NCBI RefSeq assembly: GCF_027942865.1
Contig: NC_134524.1
Span: forward strand, 3,544,536 to 3,608,535
Source: Odontesthes bonariensis
Lineage: Eukaryota; Chordata; Actinopteri; Atheriniformes; Atherinopsidae
Length of the DNA stretch: 64,000 nucleotides
Direction: 5' to 3'
Part shown: piece by piece, positions 11,301-25,185 of the stretch
How the letters are laid out: every line of letters starts with the position of its first letter
Numbering within the stretch: position 1 is the stretch's first letter
Program-made: the position numbers and the translations under genes
Notes under the pieces: model-generated
What the model saw: only the letters and a program-made list of their open reading frames with translations
Told to the model about the DNA's origin: nothing
Databases searched by the model: none

Positions 11301-14300
11301 TGGGATTTAAGCTTGTTGTTTCATGTGATTTAAGCTTGTTGTTTCATGTGATTTAAGCTTGTTGTTTTATGGGATTTAAGCTTGTTGTTTCATGTGATTT
11401 AAGCTTGTTGTTTCATGTGATTTAAGCTTGTTGTTTTATGGGATTTAAGCTTGTTGTTTTATGGGATTTAAGCTTGTTGTTTTATGTGATTTAAGCTTGT
11501 TGTTTTATGGGATTTAAGCTTGTTGTTTTATGGGATTTAAGCTTGTTGTTTCATGTGATTTAAGCTTGTTGTTTTATGTGATTTAAGCTTGTTGTTTTAT
11601 GGGATTTAAGCTTGTTGTTTTATGGGATTTAAGCTTGTTGTTTTATGTGATTTAAGCTTGTTGTTTCATGTGATTTAAGCTTGTTGTTTTATGGGATTTA
11701 AGCTTGTTGTTTTATGGGATTTAAGCTTGTTGTTTTATGGGATTTAAGCTTGTTGTTTCATGTGATTTAAGCTTGTTGTTTTATGTGATTTAAGCTTGTT
11801 GTTTCATGTGATTTAAGCTTGTTGTTTTATGGGATTTAAGCTTGTTGTTTTATGGGATTTAAGCTTGTTGTTTTATGGGATTTAAGCTTGTTGTTTTATG
11901 GGATTTAAGCTTGTTGTTTCATGTGATTTAAGCTTGTTGTTTTATGTGATTTAAGCTTGTTGTTTTATGGGATTTAAGCTTGTTGTTTTATGTGATTTAA
12001 GCTTGTTGTTTTATGGGATTTAAGCTTGTTGTTTCATGTGATTTAAGCTTGTTGTTTTATGTGATTTAAGCTTGTTGTTTCATGGGATTTAAGCTTGTTG
12101 TTTCATGGGATTTAAGCTTGTTGTTTCATGTGATTTAAGCTTGTTGTTTTATGTGATTTAAGCTTGTTGTTTTATGGGATTTAAGCTTGTTGTTTTATGG
12201 GATTTAAGCTTGTTGTTTCATGTGATTTAAGCTTGTTGTTTCATGTGATTTAAGCTTGTTGTTTTATGTGATTTAAGCTTGTTGTTTTATGGGATTTAAG
12301 CTTGTTGTTTCATGTGATTTTAAGCTTGTTGTTTTATGGGATTTAAGCTTGTTGTTTTATGTGATTTAAGCTTGTTGTTTTATGGGATTTAAGCTTGTTG
12401 TTTTATGTGATTTAAGCTTGTTGTTTTATGTGATTTTAAGCTTGTTGTTTTATGGGATTTAAGCTTGTTGTTTCATGTGATTTAAGCTTGTTGTTTTATG
12501 GGATTTAAGCTTGTTGTTTTATGTGATTTAAGCTTGTTGTTTTATGTGATTTTAAGCTTGTTGTTTTATGTGATTTAAGCTTGTTGTTTCATGTGATTTA
12601 AGCTTGTTGTTTTATGTGATTTAAGCTTGTTGTTTTATGGGATTTAAGCTTGTTGTTTTATGGGATTTAAGCTTGTTGTTTCATGTGATTTAAGCTTGTT
12701 GTTTCATGTGATTTAAGCTTGTTGTTTTATGTGATTTAAGCTTGTTGTTTTATGTGATTTAAGCTTGTTGTTTCATGTGATTTTAAGCTTGTTGTTTTAT
12801 GGGATTTAAGCTTGTTGTTTTATGTGATTTAAGCTTGTTGTTTTATGGGATTTAAGCTTGTTGTTTTATGGGATTTAAGCTTGTTGTTTTATGTGATTTA
12901 AGCTTGTTGTTTTATGGGATTTAAGCTTGTTGTTTTATGTGATTTAAGCTTGTTGTTTTATGGGATTTAAGCTTGTTGTTTTATGTGATTTAAGCTTGTT
13001 GTTTTATGGGATTTAAGCTTGTTGTTTCATGTGATTTAAGCTTGTTGTTTTATGTGATTTAAGCTTGTTGTTTTATGTGATTTAAGCTTGTTGTTTTATG
13101 GGATTTAAGCTTGTTGTTTTATGTGATTTAAGCTTGTTGTTTTATGGGATTTAAGCTTGTTGTTTCATGTGATTTAAGCTTGTTGTTTTATGGGATTTAA
13201 GCTTGTTGTTTTATGTGATTTAAGCTTGTTGTTTTATGGGATTTAAGCTTGTTGTTTTATGTGATTTAAGCTTGTTGTTTTATGGGATTTAAGCTTGTTG
13301 TTTCATGTGATTTAAGCTTGTTGTTTTATGGGATTTAAGCTTGTTGTTTTATGTGATTTAAGCTTGTTGTTTTATGGGATTTAAGCTTGTTGTTTTATGT
13401 GATTTAAGCTTGTTGTTTTATGGGATTTAAGCTTGTTGTTTCATGTGATTTAAGCTTGTTGTTTCATGTGATTTAAGCTTGTTGTTTCATGTGATTTAAG
13501 CTTGTTGTTTTATGGGATTTAAGCTTGTTGTTTTATGGGATTTAAGCTTGTTGTTTTATGTGATTTAAGCTTGTTGTTTTATGTGATTTAAGCTTGTTGT
13601 TTTATGTGATTTAAGCTTGTTGTTTTATGGGATTTAAGCTTGTTGTTTTATGTGATTTAAGCTTGTTGTTTTATGGGATTTAAGCTTGTTGTTTTATGGG
13701 ATTTAAGCTTGTTGTTTTATGTGATTTAAGCTTGTTGTTTTATGTGATTTAAGCTTGTTGTTTTATGGGATTTAAGCTTGTTGTTTTATGTGATTTAAGC
13801 TTGTTGTTTTATGTGATTTAAGCTTGTTGTTTTATGTGATTTTAAGCTTGTTGTTTTATGGGATTTAAGCTTGTTGTTTTATGTGATTTAAGCTTGTTGT
13901 TTTATGGGATTTAAGCTTGTTGTTTTATGTGATTTAAGCTTGTTGTTTTATGTGATTTTAAGCTTGTTGTTTTATGGGATTTAAGCTTGTTGTTTTATGT
14001 GATGTAAGCTTGTTGTTTTATGGGATTTAAGCTTGTTGTTTTATGTGATGTAAGCTTGTTGTTTTATGTGATGTAAGCTTGTTGTTTTATGTGATGTAAG
14101 CTTGTTGTTTTATGTGATTTAAGCTTGTTGTTTTATGTGATGTAAGCTTGTTGTTTTATGGGATTTAAGCTTGTTGTTTTACGTGATTTAAGCTTGTTGT
14201 TTCATGGGATTTAAGCTTGTTGTTTTATGGGATTTAAGCTTGTTGTTTTATGGGATTTAAGCTTGTTGTTTTATGTGATTTAAGCTTGTTGTTTTATGTG

Positions 14301-17300
14301 ATTTTAAGCTTGTTGTTTTATGGGATTTAAGCTTGTTGTTTTATGGGATTTAAGCTTGTTGTTTTATGGGATTTAAGCTTGTTGTTTTATGGGATTTAAG
14401 CTTGTTGTTTTATGGGATTTAAGCTTGTTGTTTTATGGGATTTAAGCTTGTTGTTTTATGGGATTTAAGCTTGTTGTTTTATGGGATTTAAGCTTGTTGT
14501 TTTATGTGATTTAAGCTTGTTGTTTTATGGGATTTAAGCTTGTTGTTTTATGGGATTTAAGCTTGTTGTTTTATGGGATTTAAGCTTGTTGTTTTATGTG
14601 ATTTAAGCTTGTTGTTTTATGTGATTTAAGCTTGTTGTTTTATGGGATTTAAGCTTGTTGTTTTATGTGATTTAAGCTTGTTGTTTTATGGGATTTAAGC
14701 TTGTTGTTTTATGGGATTTAAGCTTGTTGTTTCATGTGATTTAAGCTTGTTGTTTTATGGGATTTAAGCTTGTTGTTTTATGTGATTTAAGCTTGTTGTT
14801 TTATGTGATTTAAGCTTGTTGTTTTATGTGATTTAAGCTTGTTGTTTTATGGGATTTAAGCTTGTTGTTTTATGGGATTTAAGCTTGTTGTTTCATGTGA
14901 TTTAAGCTTGTTGTTTTATGGGATTTAAGCTTGTTGTTTCATGGGATTTAAGCTTGTTGTTTCATGGGATTTAAGCTTGTTGTTTTATGTGATTTAAGCT
15001 TGTTGTTTCATGGGATTTAAGCTTGTTGTTTCATGGGATTTAAGCTTGTTGTTTCATGTGATTTAAGCTTGTTGTTTTATGGGATTTAAGCTTGTTGTTT
15101 TATGGGATTTAAGCTTGTTGTTTTATGTGATTTAAGCTTGTTGTTTTATGTGATTTAAGCTTGTTGTTTTATGTGATTTAAGCTTGTTGTTTTATGTGAT
15201 TTAAGCTTGTTGTTTTATGTGATTTAAGCTTGTTGTTTTATGTGATTTAAGCTGGTTGTTTCATGTGATTTAAGCTTGTTGTTTTACGTGATTTAAGCTT
15301 GTTGTTTTATGTGATTTAAGCTTGTTGTTTTATGTGATTTAAGCTGGTTGTTTCATGTGATTTAAGCTTGTTGTTTTATGGGATTTAAGCTTGTTGTTTT
15401 ATGTGATTTAAGCTTGTTGTTTTATGGGATTTAAGCTTGTTGTTTTATGGGATTTAAGCTTGTTATTTTATGTGATTTAAGCTTGTTGTTTCATGGGATT
15501 TAAGCTTGTTGTTTTATGTGATTTAAGCTTGTTGTTTCATGTGATTTAAGCTTGTTGTTTTATGTGATTTAAGCTTGTTGTTTCATGTGATTTAAGCTTG
15601 TTGTTTTATGTGACTTAAGCTTGTTGTTTCATGTGATTTAAGCTTGTTGTTTCATGTGATTTAAGCTTGTTGTTTTATGTGATTTAAGCTTGTTGTTTTA
15701 TGGGATTTAAGCTTGTTGTTTCATGTGATTTAAGCTTGTTGTTTTATGTGATTTAAGCTTGTTGTTTTATGTGATTTAAGCTGGTTGTTTCATGTGATTT
15801 AAGCTTGTTGTTTTATGTGATTTAAGCTTGTTGTTTTATGTGATTTAAGCTTGTTGTTTCATGTGATTTAAGCTTGTTGTTTTATGTTATTTAAGCTTGT
15901 TGTTTTATGTGATTTAAGCTTGTTGTTTCATGTGATTTAAGCTTGTTGTTTCATGTGATTTTAAGCTTGTTGTTTTATGGGATTTAAGCTTGTTGTTTTA
16001 TGTGATTTAAGCTTGTTGTTTCATGTGATTTAAGCTTGTTGTTTTATGTGATTTAAGCTGGTTGTTTCATGTGATTTAAGCTTGTTGTTTTATGTGATTT
16101 AAGCTTGTTGTTTTATGTGATTTAAGCTTGTTGTTTTATGTGATTTAAGCTGGTTGTTTCATGTGATTTAAGCTTGTTGTTTTATGGGATTTAAGCTTGT
16201 TGTTTTATGGGATTTAAGCTTGTTGTTTTATGTGATTTAAGCTTGTTGTTTTATGTGATTTAAGCTTGTTGTTTTATGTGATTTAAGCTGGTTGTTTCAT
16301 GGGATTTAAGCTTGTTGTTTTATGTGATTTAAGCTTGTTATTTTATGTGATTTAAGCTTGTTGTTTTATGTGATTTAAGCTTGTTGTTTCATGTGATTTA
16401 AGCTTGTTATTTTATGTGATTTAAGCTTGTTGTTTCATGGGATTTAAGCTTGTTGTTTTATGGGATTTAAGCTTGTTGTTTTATGTGATTTAAGCTTGTT
16501 GTTTCATGTGATTTAAGCTTGTTGTTTTATGTGACTTAAGCTTGTTGTTTTATGGGATTTAAGCTTGTTGTTTCATGTGATTTAAGCTTGTTGTTTTATG
16601 GGATTTAAGCTTGTTGTTTTATGTGATTTAAGCTTGTTGTTTCATGTGATTTAAGCTTGTTGTTTTATGTGACTTAAGCTTGTTGTTTTATGGGATTTAA
16701 GCTTGTTGTTTCATGTGATTTAAGCTTGTTGTTTTATGTGATTTAAGCTTGTTGTTTTATGGGATTTAAGCTTGTTGTTTTATGTGATTTAAGCTTGTTG
16801 TTTCATGTGATTTAAGCTTGTTGTTTTATGTGATTTAAGCTGGTTGTTTCATGTGATTTAAGCTTGTTGTTTTATGTGATTTAAGCTGGTTGTTTCATGT
16901 GATTTAAGCTTGTTGTTTTATGTGATTTAAGCTTGTTGTTTTATGGGATTTAAGCTTGTTGTTTTATGTGATTTAAGCTTGTTGTTTCATGTGATTTAAG
17001 CTTGTTGTTTTATGTGATTTAAGCTGGTTGTTTCATGTGATTTAAGCTTGTTGTTTTATGTGATTTAAGCTTGTTGTTTTATGGGATTTAAGCTTGTTGT
17101 TTTATGGGATTTAAGCTTGTTGTTTTATGTGATTTAAGCTTGTTGTTTCATGTGATTTAAGCTTGTTGTTTCATGGGATTTAAGCTTGTTGTTTCATGGG
17201 ATTTAAGCTTGTTGTTTTATGGGATTTAAGCTTGTTGTTTCATGGGATTTAAGCTTGTTGTTTTATGTGATTTAAGCTTGTTGTTTTATGGGATTTAAGC

Positions 17301-20300
17301 TTGTTGTTTTATGGGATTTAAGCTTGTTGTTTTATGGGATTTAAGCTTGTTGTTTTATGGGATTTAAGCTTGTTGTTTCATCTGATTTAAGCTTGTTGTT
17401 TTATGTGATTTAAGCTTGTTGTTTTATGTGATTTAAGCTTGTTGTTTCATGTGATTTAAGCTTGTTGTTTCATGGGATTTAAGCTTGTTGTTTCATGGGA
17501 TTTAAGCTTGTTGTTTTATGGGATTTAAGCTTGTTGTTTCATGGGATTTAAGCTTGTTGTTTTATGTGATTTAAGCTTGTTGTTTTATGGGATTTAAGCT
17601 TGTTGTTTTATGGGATTTAAGCTTGTTGTTTTATGGGATTTAAGCTTGTTGTTTTATGGGATTTAAGCTTGTTGTTTCATCTGATTTAAGCTTGTTGTTT
17701 TATGTGATTTAAGCTTGTTGTTTTATGTGATTTAAGCTTGTTGTTTTATGTGATTTAAGCTTGTTGTTTCATGTGATTTAAGCTTGTTGTTTCATTTGAT
17801 TTAAGCTTGTTGTTTCATTTGATTTAAGCTTGTTGTTTCATCTGATTTAAGCTTGTTGTTTTATGTGATTTAAGCTTGTTGTTTCATGTGATTTAAGCTT
17901 GTTGTTTTATGTGATTTAAGCTTGTTGTTTCATCTGATTTAAGCTTGTTGTTTTATGTGATTTAAGCTTGTTGTTTTATGTGATTTAAGCTTGTTGTTTC
18001 ATCTGATTTAAGCTTGTTGTTTTATGTGATTTAAGCTTGTTGTTTCATCTGATTTAAGCTTGTTGTTTTATGTGATTTAAGCTTGTTGTTTTATGTGATT
18101 TAAGCTTGTTGTTTTATGTGATTTAAGCTTGTTGTTTCATCTGATTTAAGCTTGTTGTTTTATGTGATTTAAGCTTGTTGTTTTATGTGATTTAAGCTTG
18201 TTGTTTTATGTGATTTAAGCTTGTTGTTTTATGTGATTTAAGCTTGTTGTTTCATCTGATTTAAGCTTGTTGTTTTATGGGATTTAAGCTTGTTGTTTCA
18301 TGTGATTTAAGCTTGTTGTTTTATGTGATTTAAGCTTGTTGTTTTATGTGATTTAAGCTTGTTGTTTCATGTGATTTAAGCTTGTTGTTTTATGTGATTT
18401 AAGCTTGTTGTTTTATGGGATTTAAGCTTGTTGTTTTATGTGATTTAAGCTTGTTGTTTCATCTGATTTAAGCTTGTTGTTTTATGGGATTTAAGCTTGT
18501 TGTTTCATGTGATTTAAGCTTGTTGTTTTATGTGATTTAAGCTTGTTGTTTTATGTGATTTAAGCTTGTTGTTTTATGGGATTTAAGCTTGTTGTTTTAT
18601 GTGATTTAAGCTTGTTGTTTTATGTGATTTAAGCTTGTTGTTTTATGTGATTTAAGCTGGTTGTTTCATGTGATTTAAGCTTGTTGTTTTATGGGATTTA
18701 AGCTTGTTGTTTCATGTGATTTAAGCTTGTTGTTTTATGGGATTTAAGCTTGTTGTTTTATGGGATTTAAGCTTGTTGTTTTATGTGATTTAAGCTTGTT
18801 GTTTTATGGGATTTAAGCTTGTTGTTTCATGTGATTTAAGCTTGTTGTTTCATGGGATTTAAGCTGGTTGTTTTATGGGATTTAAGCTTGTTGTTTTATG
18901 TGATTTAAGCTTGTTGTTTTATGGGATTTAAGCTTGTTGTTTTATGGGATTTAAGCTTGTTGTTTTATGTGATTTAAGCTTGTTGTTTTATGTGATTTAA
19001 GCTTGTTGTTTTATGTGATTTAAGCTTGTTGTTTTATGTGATTTAAGCTTGTTGTTTTATGTGATTTAAGCTTGTTGTTTCATGTGATTTAAGCTTGTTG
19101 TTTTATGTGATTTAAGCTTGTTGTTTTATGGGATTTAAGCTTGTTGTTTCATGTGATTTAAGCTTGTTGTTTCATGGGATTTAAGCTGGTTGTTTTATGG
19201 GATTTAAGCTTGTTGTTTTATGTGATTTAAGCTTGTTGTTTTATGTGATTTAAGCTTGTTGTTTTATGTGATTTAAGCTTGTTGTTTTATGTGATTTAAG
19301 CTTGTTGTTTTATGTGATTTAAGCTTGTTGTTTTATGTGATTTAAGCTTGTTGTTTTATGTGATTTAAGCTTGTTGTTTTATGTCTTTAAGCTTGTTGTT
19401 TTATGTCTTTAAGCTTGTTGTTTTATGGGATTTAAGCTTGTTGTTTTATGTGATTTAAGCTTGTTGTTTTATGTGATTTAAGCTTGTTGTTTTATGTGAT
19501 TTAAGCTTGTTGTTTTATGTCTTTAAGCTTGTTGTTTTATGGGATTTAAGCTTGTTGTTTCATGTGATTTAAGCTTGTTGTTTTATATGATTTAAGCTTG
19601 TTGTTTTATGTGATTTAAGCTTGTTGTTTCATGTGATTTAAGCTTGTTGTTTTATGTGATTTAAGCTTGTTGTTTTATGGGATTTAAGCTTGTTGTTTTA
19701 TGGGATTTAAGCTTGTTGTTTCATGGGATTTAAGCTTGTTGTTTTATGTGATTTAAGCTTGTTGTTTTATGGGATTTAAGCTTGTTGTTTTATGGGATTT
19801 AAGCTTGTTGTTTTATGTGATTTAAGCTTGTTGTTTTATGTGATTTAAGCTTGTTGTTTTATGGGATTTAAGCTTGTTGTTTTATGGGATTTAAGCTTGT
19901 TGTTTTATGTGATTTAAGCTTGTTGTTTTATGGGATTTAAGCTTGTTGTTTTATGGGATTTAAGCTTGTTGTTTTATGGGATTTAAGCTTGTTGTTTTAT
20001 GTCTTTAAGCTTGTTGTTTCATGGGATTTAAGCTTGTTGTTTTATGGGATTTAAGCTTGTTGTTTTATGTCTTTAAGCTTGTTGTTTTATGTCTTTAAGC
20101 TTGTTGTTTTATGTCTTTAAGCTTGTTGTTTTATGTCATTTAAGCTTGTTGTTTTATGTCATTTAAGCTTGTTGTTTTATGTCTTTAAGCTTGTTGTTTT
20201 ATGTCTTTAAGCTTGTTGTTTTATGTCTTTAAGCTTGTTGTTTTATGTGATTTAAGCTGGTTGTTTTATGTCTTTAAGCTTGTTGTTTTATGTCTTTAAG

Positions 20301-20399
20301 CTTGTTGTTTTATGTCTTTAAGCTTGTTGTTTTATGTCTTTAAGCTTGTTGTTTTATGTCTTTAAGCTGGTTGTTTTATGTCTTTAAGCTTGTTGTTTT
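8322..20399. repeat. Giant 23-bp minisatellite, about 525 copies
   Basis: One uninterrupted array of about 12.1 kb. The unit is TTTAAGCTTGTTG followed by TTTTATGTGA. Main variants are GGGA for GTGA, TTTCATG for TTTTATG, TTTCATCTG clustered at 17.3-18.5 kb, and a 21-bp TTTTATGTCTTTAAG form concentrated after 19.3 kb. Nearly every unit holds a HindIII site (AAGCTT). Local higher-order repeats of 138 bp and 299 bp are visible. All frames contain frequent stops. Confidence 0.98.
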
Positions 20400-21912
20400 T
20401 GCTCAGAAGTCGTCCCCAGAGGACCCGAAGCTGCTGCCTGTCGGCTGAACCTTAACAGATCAGAGTCCATTTAATCAGTCATAGGTTAAATCCTTACTTT
20501 GCACTTTAAGTTTGGGACGGTGTTTATCAGAAGCTTTGCTCTAAACTCTGTCCGTCTGAGCTCAGACTCTCTGAGGGAGCCGTTAAAGTCGGCCTCATTT
20601 TGCTGAGTTATGGCCCTGAATCGGTCGGTTTCCCCTGTTTGTGGCTTCAGATGCAGACTTTATGCTTTGTTGCTGTTATAATTACATATTTTACGTCTGT
20701 GGGGCGCGTCTCGCTGCACCGAGGAGTCAGGCAGCAGGTTTTAAGGTGCCCTGAAGAGGCTGCTGTCTACAGGACTGGTGTTTCCTGTGATCCGGGCCTG
20801 CTGTGCTGAGTTCTATCTCAAAAAGTTCTGCTGTTTATAAGCTGTTACGTTACATTTCTGATCCACACAAACAAATGGACCATGGTAATTCAGTGCCTAG
20901 CAAGAAAAGCCCACGTTAGAAGTTGGAATTTAACCTTTAATGCAGATTTACCTGTGAATGAATCCTTTTAGTGGTTTTAATGTGGGTTAGGGAGACATCT
21001 GAAGCACATAAACTTTATTTAAAACAGGTTTTTAATCAGCTTTAAATGTTTTTAGCTCACATTAACACTAACATGGATTGACTTTATTTCTGACTCTTTA
21101 ATATAGGCAAGGCAATTTTATTTATAGAGCACAATTCATACACAGGGCAATTCAAAGTGCTTTACAGCTCCATAAAATCACAAGAAGGCAATAAAACCAT
21201 TAAAAAGGAATAAAAAAAATAAAAGAAAGAAATTAAAAAAGAAAGAAATTTAAAACCCATTAAAATAATCATTAAGTAATTAAAAAGTGAAGAGTGCAGA
21301 TAAATATAACAGGTTTTTTGTGACTGTTTGTGAGCCGTACAATACAGTTATTTACATGCCTAACAATCCAATAACACCACAGACAGAGCAGTAAATATTC
21401 TGCCTACATTGTATGAGCCTGTGGAATAATGTTAAAGCTTTAAAAACTATAAGAAATGAAAGTATTGACCCTCAGATCTTAGCCTGTTTAAGCCGGGTTC
21501 TGGTTCTGGTTGGGCCCAGTGTTCCCTGGCCCTGGCTGGGCCCAGGTCCCAGATGTTAAAGGACAGGAGGCCTGGGTGTGCTCATGCATGTAGAGGCAGA
21601 GCACGCCCAGGACTGCAGCCCGTCTGTGGATCTGCTCTGAATCTGTGACTCACGGTTTCCAGTCTATCAGGGCACTCTCTGGCCCAGCAGGCAGCAGCTC
21701 CACTGATGAGTCATGCTGCCTGTGGGAAGTTAAGAAATGTTCAAAAGTGCGATCATCACCACAGTCCCACAGAGTTTACAGGAGAGGTGTGAAATGTGCG
21801 CGTTTCATTCATCTCATTATTGCTGTGAACCTACAGAACATGTTGTTGTTTCTGGACTTTGTGTTGTTAATGTAGAAGTATCTTCACTGGCACCTGTTTC
21901 ATAACAGAGACT
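20400..21912. other. No gene recognised; dispersed repeat at 21105-21330
   Basis: Mostly single-copy sequence. At 21105-21170 the stretch GGCAAGGCAATTTTATTTAT through TTCAAAGTGCTTTACAG matches a very common fish dispersed repeat. Short open frames at 20600-20809 and 21645-21875 lack recognisable features. Confidence 0.5.
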
Positions 21913-21914
21913 AT

Positions 21915-22012
21915 AAGTTACCTCACTTACATATAAGTGAGGTAACTTGTATATAAGTGAGGTAACTTGTATATAAGTTAGGTAACTTGTATATAAGTTA
22001 GGTAACTTATGA
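21915..22012. repeat. 20-bp tandem repeat
   Basis: Four to five copies of GGTAACTTGTATATAAGTGA. The first copy is preceded by its inverse (AGTTACCTCACTTACATATA), so the start can form a hairpin. Confidence 0.85.
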
Positions 22013-22144
22013 GGCTCATGCATTTATCATAACAAACAAACTAAACAACTCTCTGCTTCTGGAATCTATGACAGACAGACCCGACTTCTCAGGTTACAGC
22101 AGCCCTGCCTCCACTTTCCACTCTTTACCTCTTTCATACCTCTT

Positions 22145-22435
22145 TTACCTATATATGTACAGATGTATGTGTGTATATGTGTATGTGTGTATGTACGAAT
22201 GTATGTATATATATATGTATGTGTATATATGTATGTATATGTTTATGTATATATGTGTACATATATGTATGTATGTATACATATATATACGTATATATGT
22301 ATTTATACATATGTATGTACGTATGTATATACATGTATGTATGAATATATACGTATGTGTGTATATGTGTATGTATATAAATGTACATATGTGTATATAT
22401 GTTTATGTATATATGTGTATATGTATGTATGTATG

Positions 22436-22497
<62 letters not shown>

Positions 22498-22549
22498 AAT
22501 ATATACGTATGTGTGTATATATATGTTTATGTATATGTATGTATGTATG

Positions 22550-22610
<61 letters not shown>

Positions 22611-22649
22611 GTATGTGTGAATATATACGTATGTGTATATATATATGTT

Positions 22650-22686
<37 letters not shown>

Positions 22687-22956
22687 ATATATGTGTACAT
22701 ATATGTATGTATGTATATGTTTATGTATATATGTATACATATATATACGTGTGTGTGTATGTATGTATTTGTATATATGTATTTATACATATGTATGTAG
22801 GTATGTATGTATATATGTATACATATATATACGTGTGTGTGTATGTATGTATTTGTATATATGTATTTATACATATGTATGTAGGTATGTATGTATATAT
22901 GTATACACACATATATGAATACACATACGTATATATAAACTTAAATACATACGAAC

Positions 22957-23005
<49 letters not shown>

Positions 23006-23010
23006 TTTCT
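22145..23010. repeat. TA/TG/ATGT microsatellite tract and poly-T
   Basis: About 860 bp of alternating TA, TG, GTAT and CATA runs ending in about 25 T. The 331-codon open frame at 22068-23063 (Tyr/Val/Cys/Ile only) is a by-product of the repeat. Confidence 0.97.
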
Positions 23011-23304
23011 TTATACTTTTAGCTTGTAGAATAGTTTCAGTTGAAAAAGTTGCGACATTTTGAATTTTCTGGTTAATCTTGACACTAATATAAATGAACC
23101 CATCCTGACCTGAAGCTTCATTCAGAATCTTTAGTTTTCAGCCTCTAAAGAGACTAAAAACACTGAATAAAAACCAGCTGAGAGGTTAAACCTTTGTTGC
23201 TGACTTTGTCCTCTTAATCAATACTTTTTCTCATGATAATAGTTTTAAAAATGGCGACGCGACATGTTGATTTCAGGTTAATAATCTAATAAATAAAAGT
23301 TGTT

Positions 23305-23770
23305 TTAACCTAAATCAGGTCAGTTTTAACCTAAATCGGGTCAGTTTTAACCTAAACCGGGTCAGTTTTAACCTAAACCGGGTCAGTTTTAACCTAAATC
23401 GGGTCAGTTTTAACCTAAATCGGGTCAGTTTTAACCTAAACCGGGTCAGTTTTAACCTAAATAGGTCAGTTTTAACCTAAATCGGGTCAGTTTTAACCTA
23501 AATAGGTCAGTTTTAACCTAAATCGGGTCAGTTTTAACCTAAATAGGTCAGTTTTAACCTAAATCGGGTCAGTTTTAACCTAAATCGGGTCAATTTTAAC
23601 CTAAATAGGTCAGTTTTAACCTAAACCGGGTCAGTTTTAACCTAAATCGGGTCAGTTTTAACCTAAATCGGGTCAATTTTAACCTAAATCGGGTCAGTTT
23701 TAACCTAAATCGGATCAGTTTTAACCTAAACCGGGTCAGTTTCAACCTAAATCATGTCAGTTTTAACCGT
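23305..23770. repeat. 21-bp tandem repeat upstream of mcub
   Basis: About 22 copies of GGGTCAGTTTTAACC followed by TAAATC, with AAACC and AAATA variants. It ends about 175 bp before the mcub start codon. Confidence 0.95.
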
Positions 23771-23944
23771 TGATCTGTTGTTTCAGACACCCGACTCTGT
23801 CAGGCAGCTAAGAGTTAACCTTTGCTCTCCTCTCGCTGCCGTTCCCACCCTGAAACCAGTTTCTGCTTGCCCCGGGCGTATCTGAACACAAAGGGGTGGA
23901 TTCCTGTCTTTGGTGTGTGTCTGCAGTCAGTCGGGCCTCCGATC

Positions 23945-24007
23945 ATGTTTGCATCCAGGTCTTTCTGCAGGTTCGGGTTCAGCTTCCCTCGGATCAGAAT
24001 CTACAAG
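23945..24007 (+). CDS. mcub: mcub exon 1 (coding): targeting leader
   Basis: 21 codons with Arg, Phe and Ser and no acidic residue, typical of a mitochondrial presequence. Donor AAG/gtgagt is strong. TGTGTGTCTGCAG about 20 nt before the ATG could be an acceptor. Confidence 0.65.
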
Positions 24008-24474
24008 GTGAGTTTAACAAACCCAAAAAGTTCAGCTGTGTCACAGACCGAGTGTCTCACAGCTCTTTACATGGAGCTTCCTTTATTGAGCAACAACCCT
24101 TCTACAGCAGGTAGTAACTTCACAGTTTCTGACTGAAACGTTGGTTTTTACAGCTCAGAACGGAGCTTTTGTGTGTGTGAGCAGCGTGTTCCTGCTGTAA
24201 GGTTTGGTCCGTGCTGGGTGTAGGTGTTAGCTAACAGCTGTGGAATGTGTGAGCGGGGTTCTTCCTCCTCTGTGAGGATGTGTGCACGCCTGAGGCTGCT
24301 GCCACCAGCAGCTGCAGCACACGTTCAGCCTCTGACTGTTGCTTCGTTACCACACGTCCTCACAGGCTCGTCTGAGCGTTTCCTCATTCGCTGACTTCCG
24401 TGGGTGTAAAGCTGGCTGCTTTAAACTGTGAAGAGTCTCAGGTGTGAGTTTAACGGCTTCTTTTTCTCTCTCAG

Positions 24475-24535
24475 CCCAGCTCAGTGTGGTCGGCCTGCGT
24501 TGAGACCGGCTTCAGCAGTCAGCCTCCATCCAAAG
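24475..24535 (+). CDS. mcub: mcub exon 2
   Basis: 20 codons plus one base between acceptor ttctctctcag and donor gtaacc. It reads PSSVWSACVETGFSSQPPSK, a poorly conserved linker after the presequence. Confidence 0.65.
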
Positions 24536-25185
24536 GTAACCTCTCACCTCGTTAAATCAGCTCAGAATAATACAAACGGCTCTGTTGTCTGAAGCCTCGT
24601 GGTTAGAGAGGAGGATGTTGTGAAGGGAGGGACTTCAACAGCACAACAGTCCCTGCAAGTACAAACAGTATAAACCCAACAATGTAAAACGTACATAGGA
24701 AACAGAGGCTGTGATATTCATACAGCACATTTATATCAGCTCACAGCGAGCAAAGCGTCCCACAAAGAGCTGTGAAAAGGTAAAAGGTGTAGAAAACACA
24801 CAGATGAACAGAGACGGATGTCAGACATTAAGTTTTGAGCCTTGATTTAAATGTTTAAATCCTCTGAAATGACATTTTAAACACAACAGAACAAACTATG
24901 AGCTTATCTTGAAATTGAAGGCAGCGACGCGTCAAAAATAGAGTTGGGACAGCTCCATGTTTCCCACTGTGCAGCATCCCCTCTTCTTTTAACAACATCT
25001 GTACACATCTGGAACTGAGGAGCCCAGCTGCTGGACCTTTGGCAGAGGAATGTTGTCCCATACCTGTCAGACGGAGGATTCCTGGGTCTTCTTTGTTTGT
25101 TTGGATAAACCCGACCTGAACAACTTCTATCACCGCTGTCGCCGTTCTCTGCACGTCTCACTAAATCCTTCTCTTCTCGTCTTAG

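Noticed and set aside
8322..20399. CRISPR-like array
   Set aside because: Units abut directly without unique spacers and the genome is eukaryotic.
22068..23063. 331-codon plus-strand open frame
   Set aside because: Only Tyr, Val, Cys, Ile, Met-type codons from a TA/TG microsatellite; a repeat artefact.
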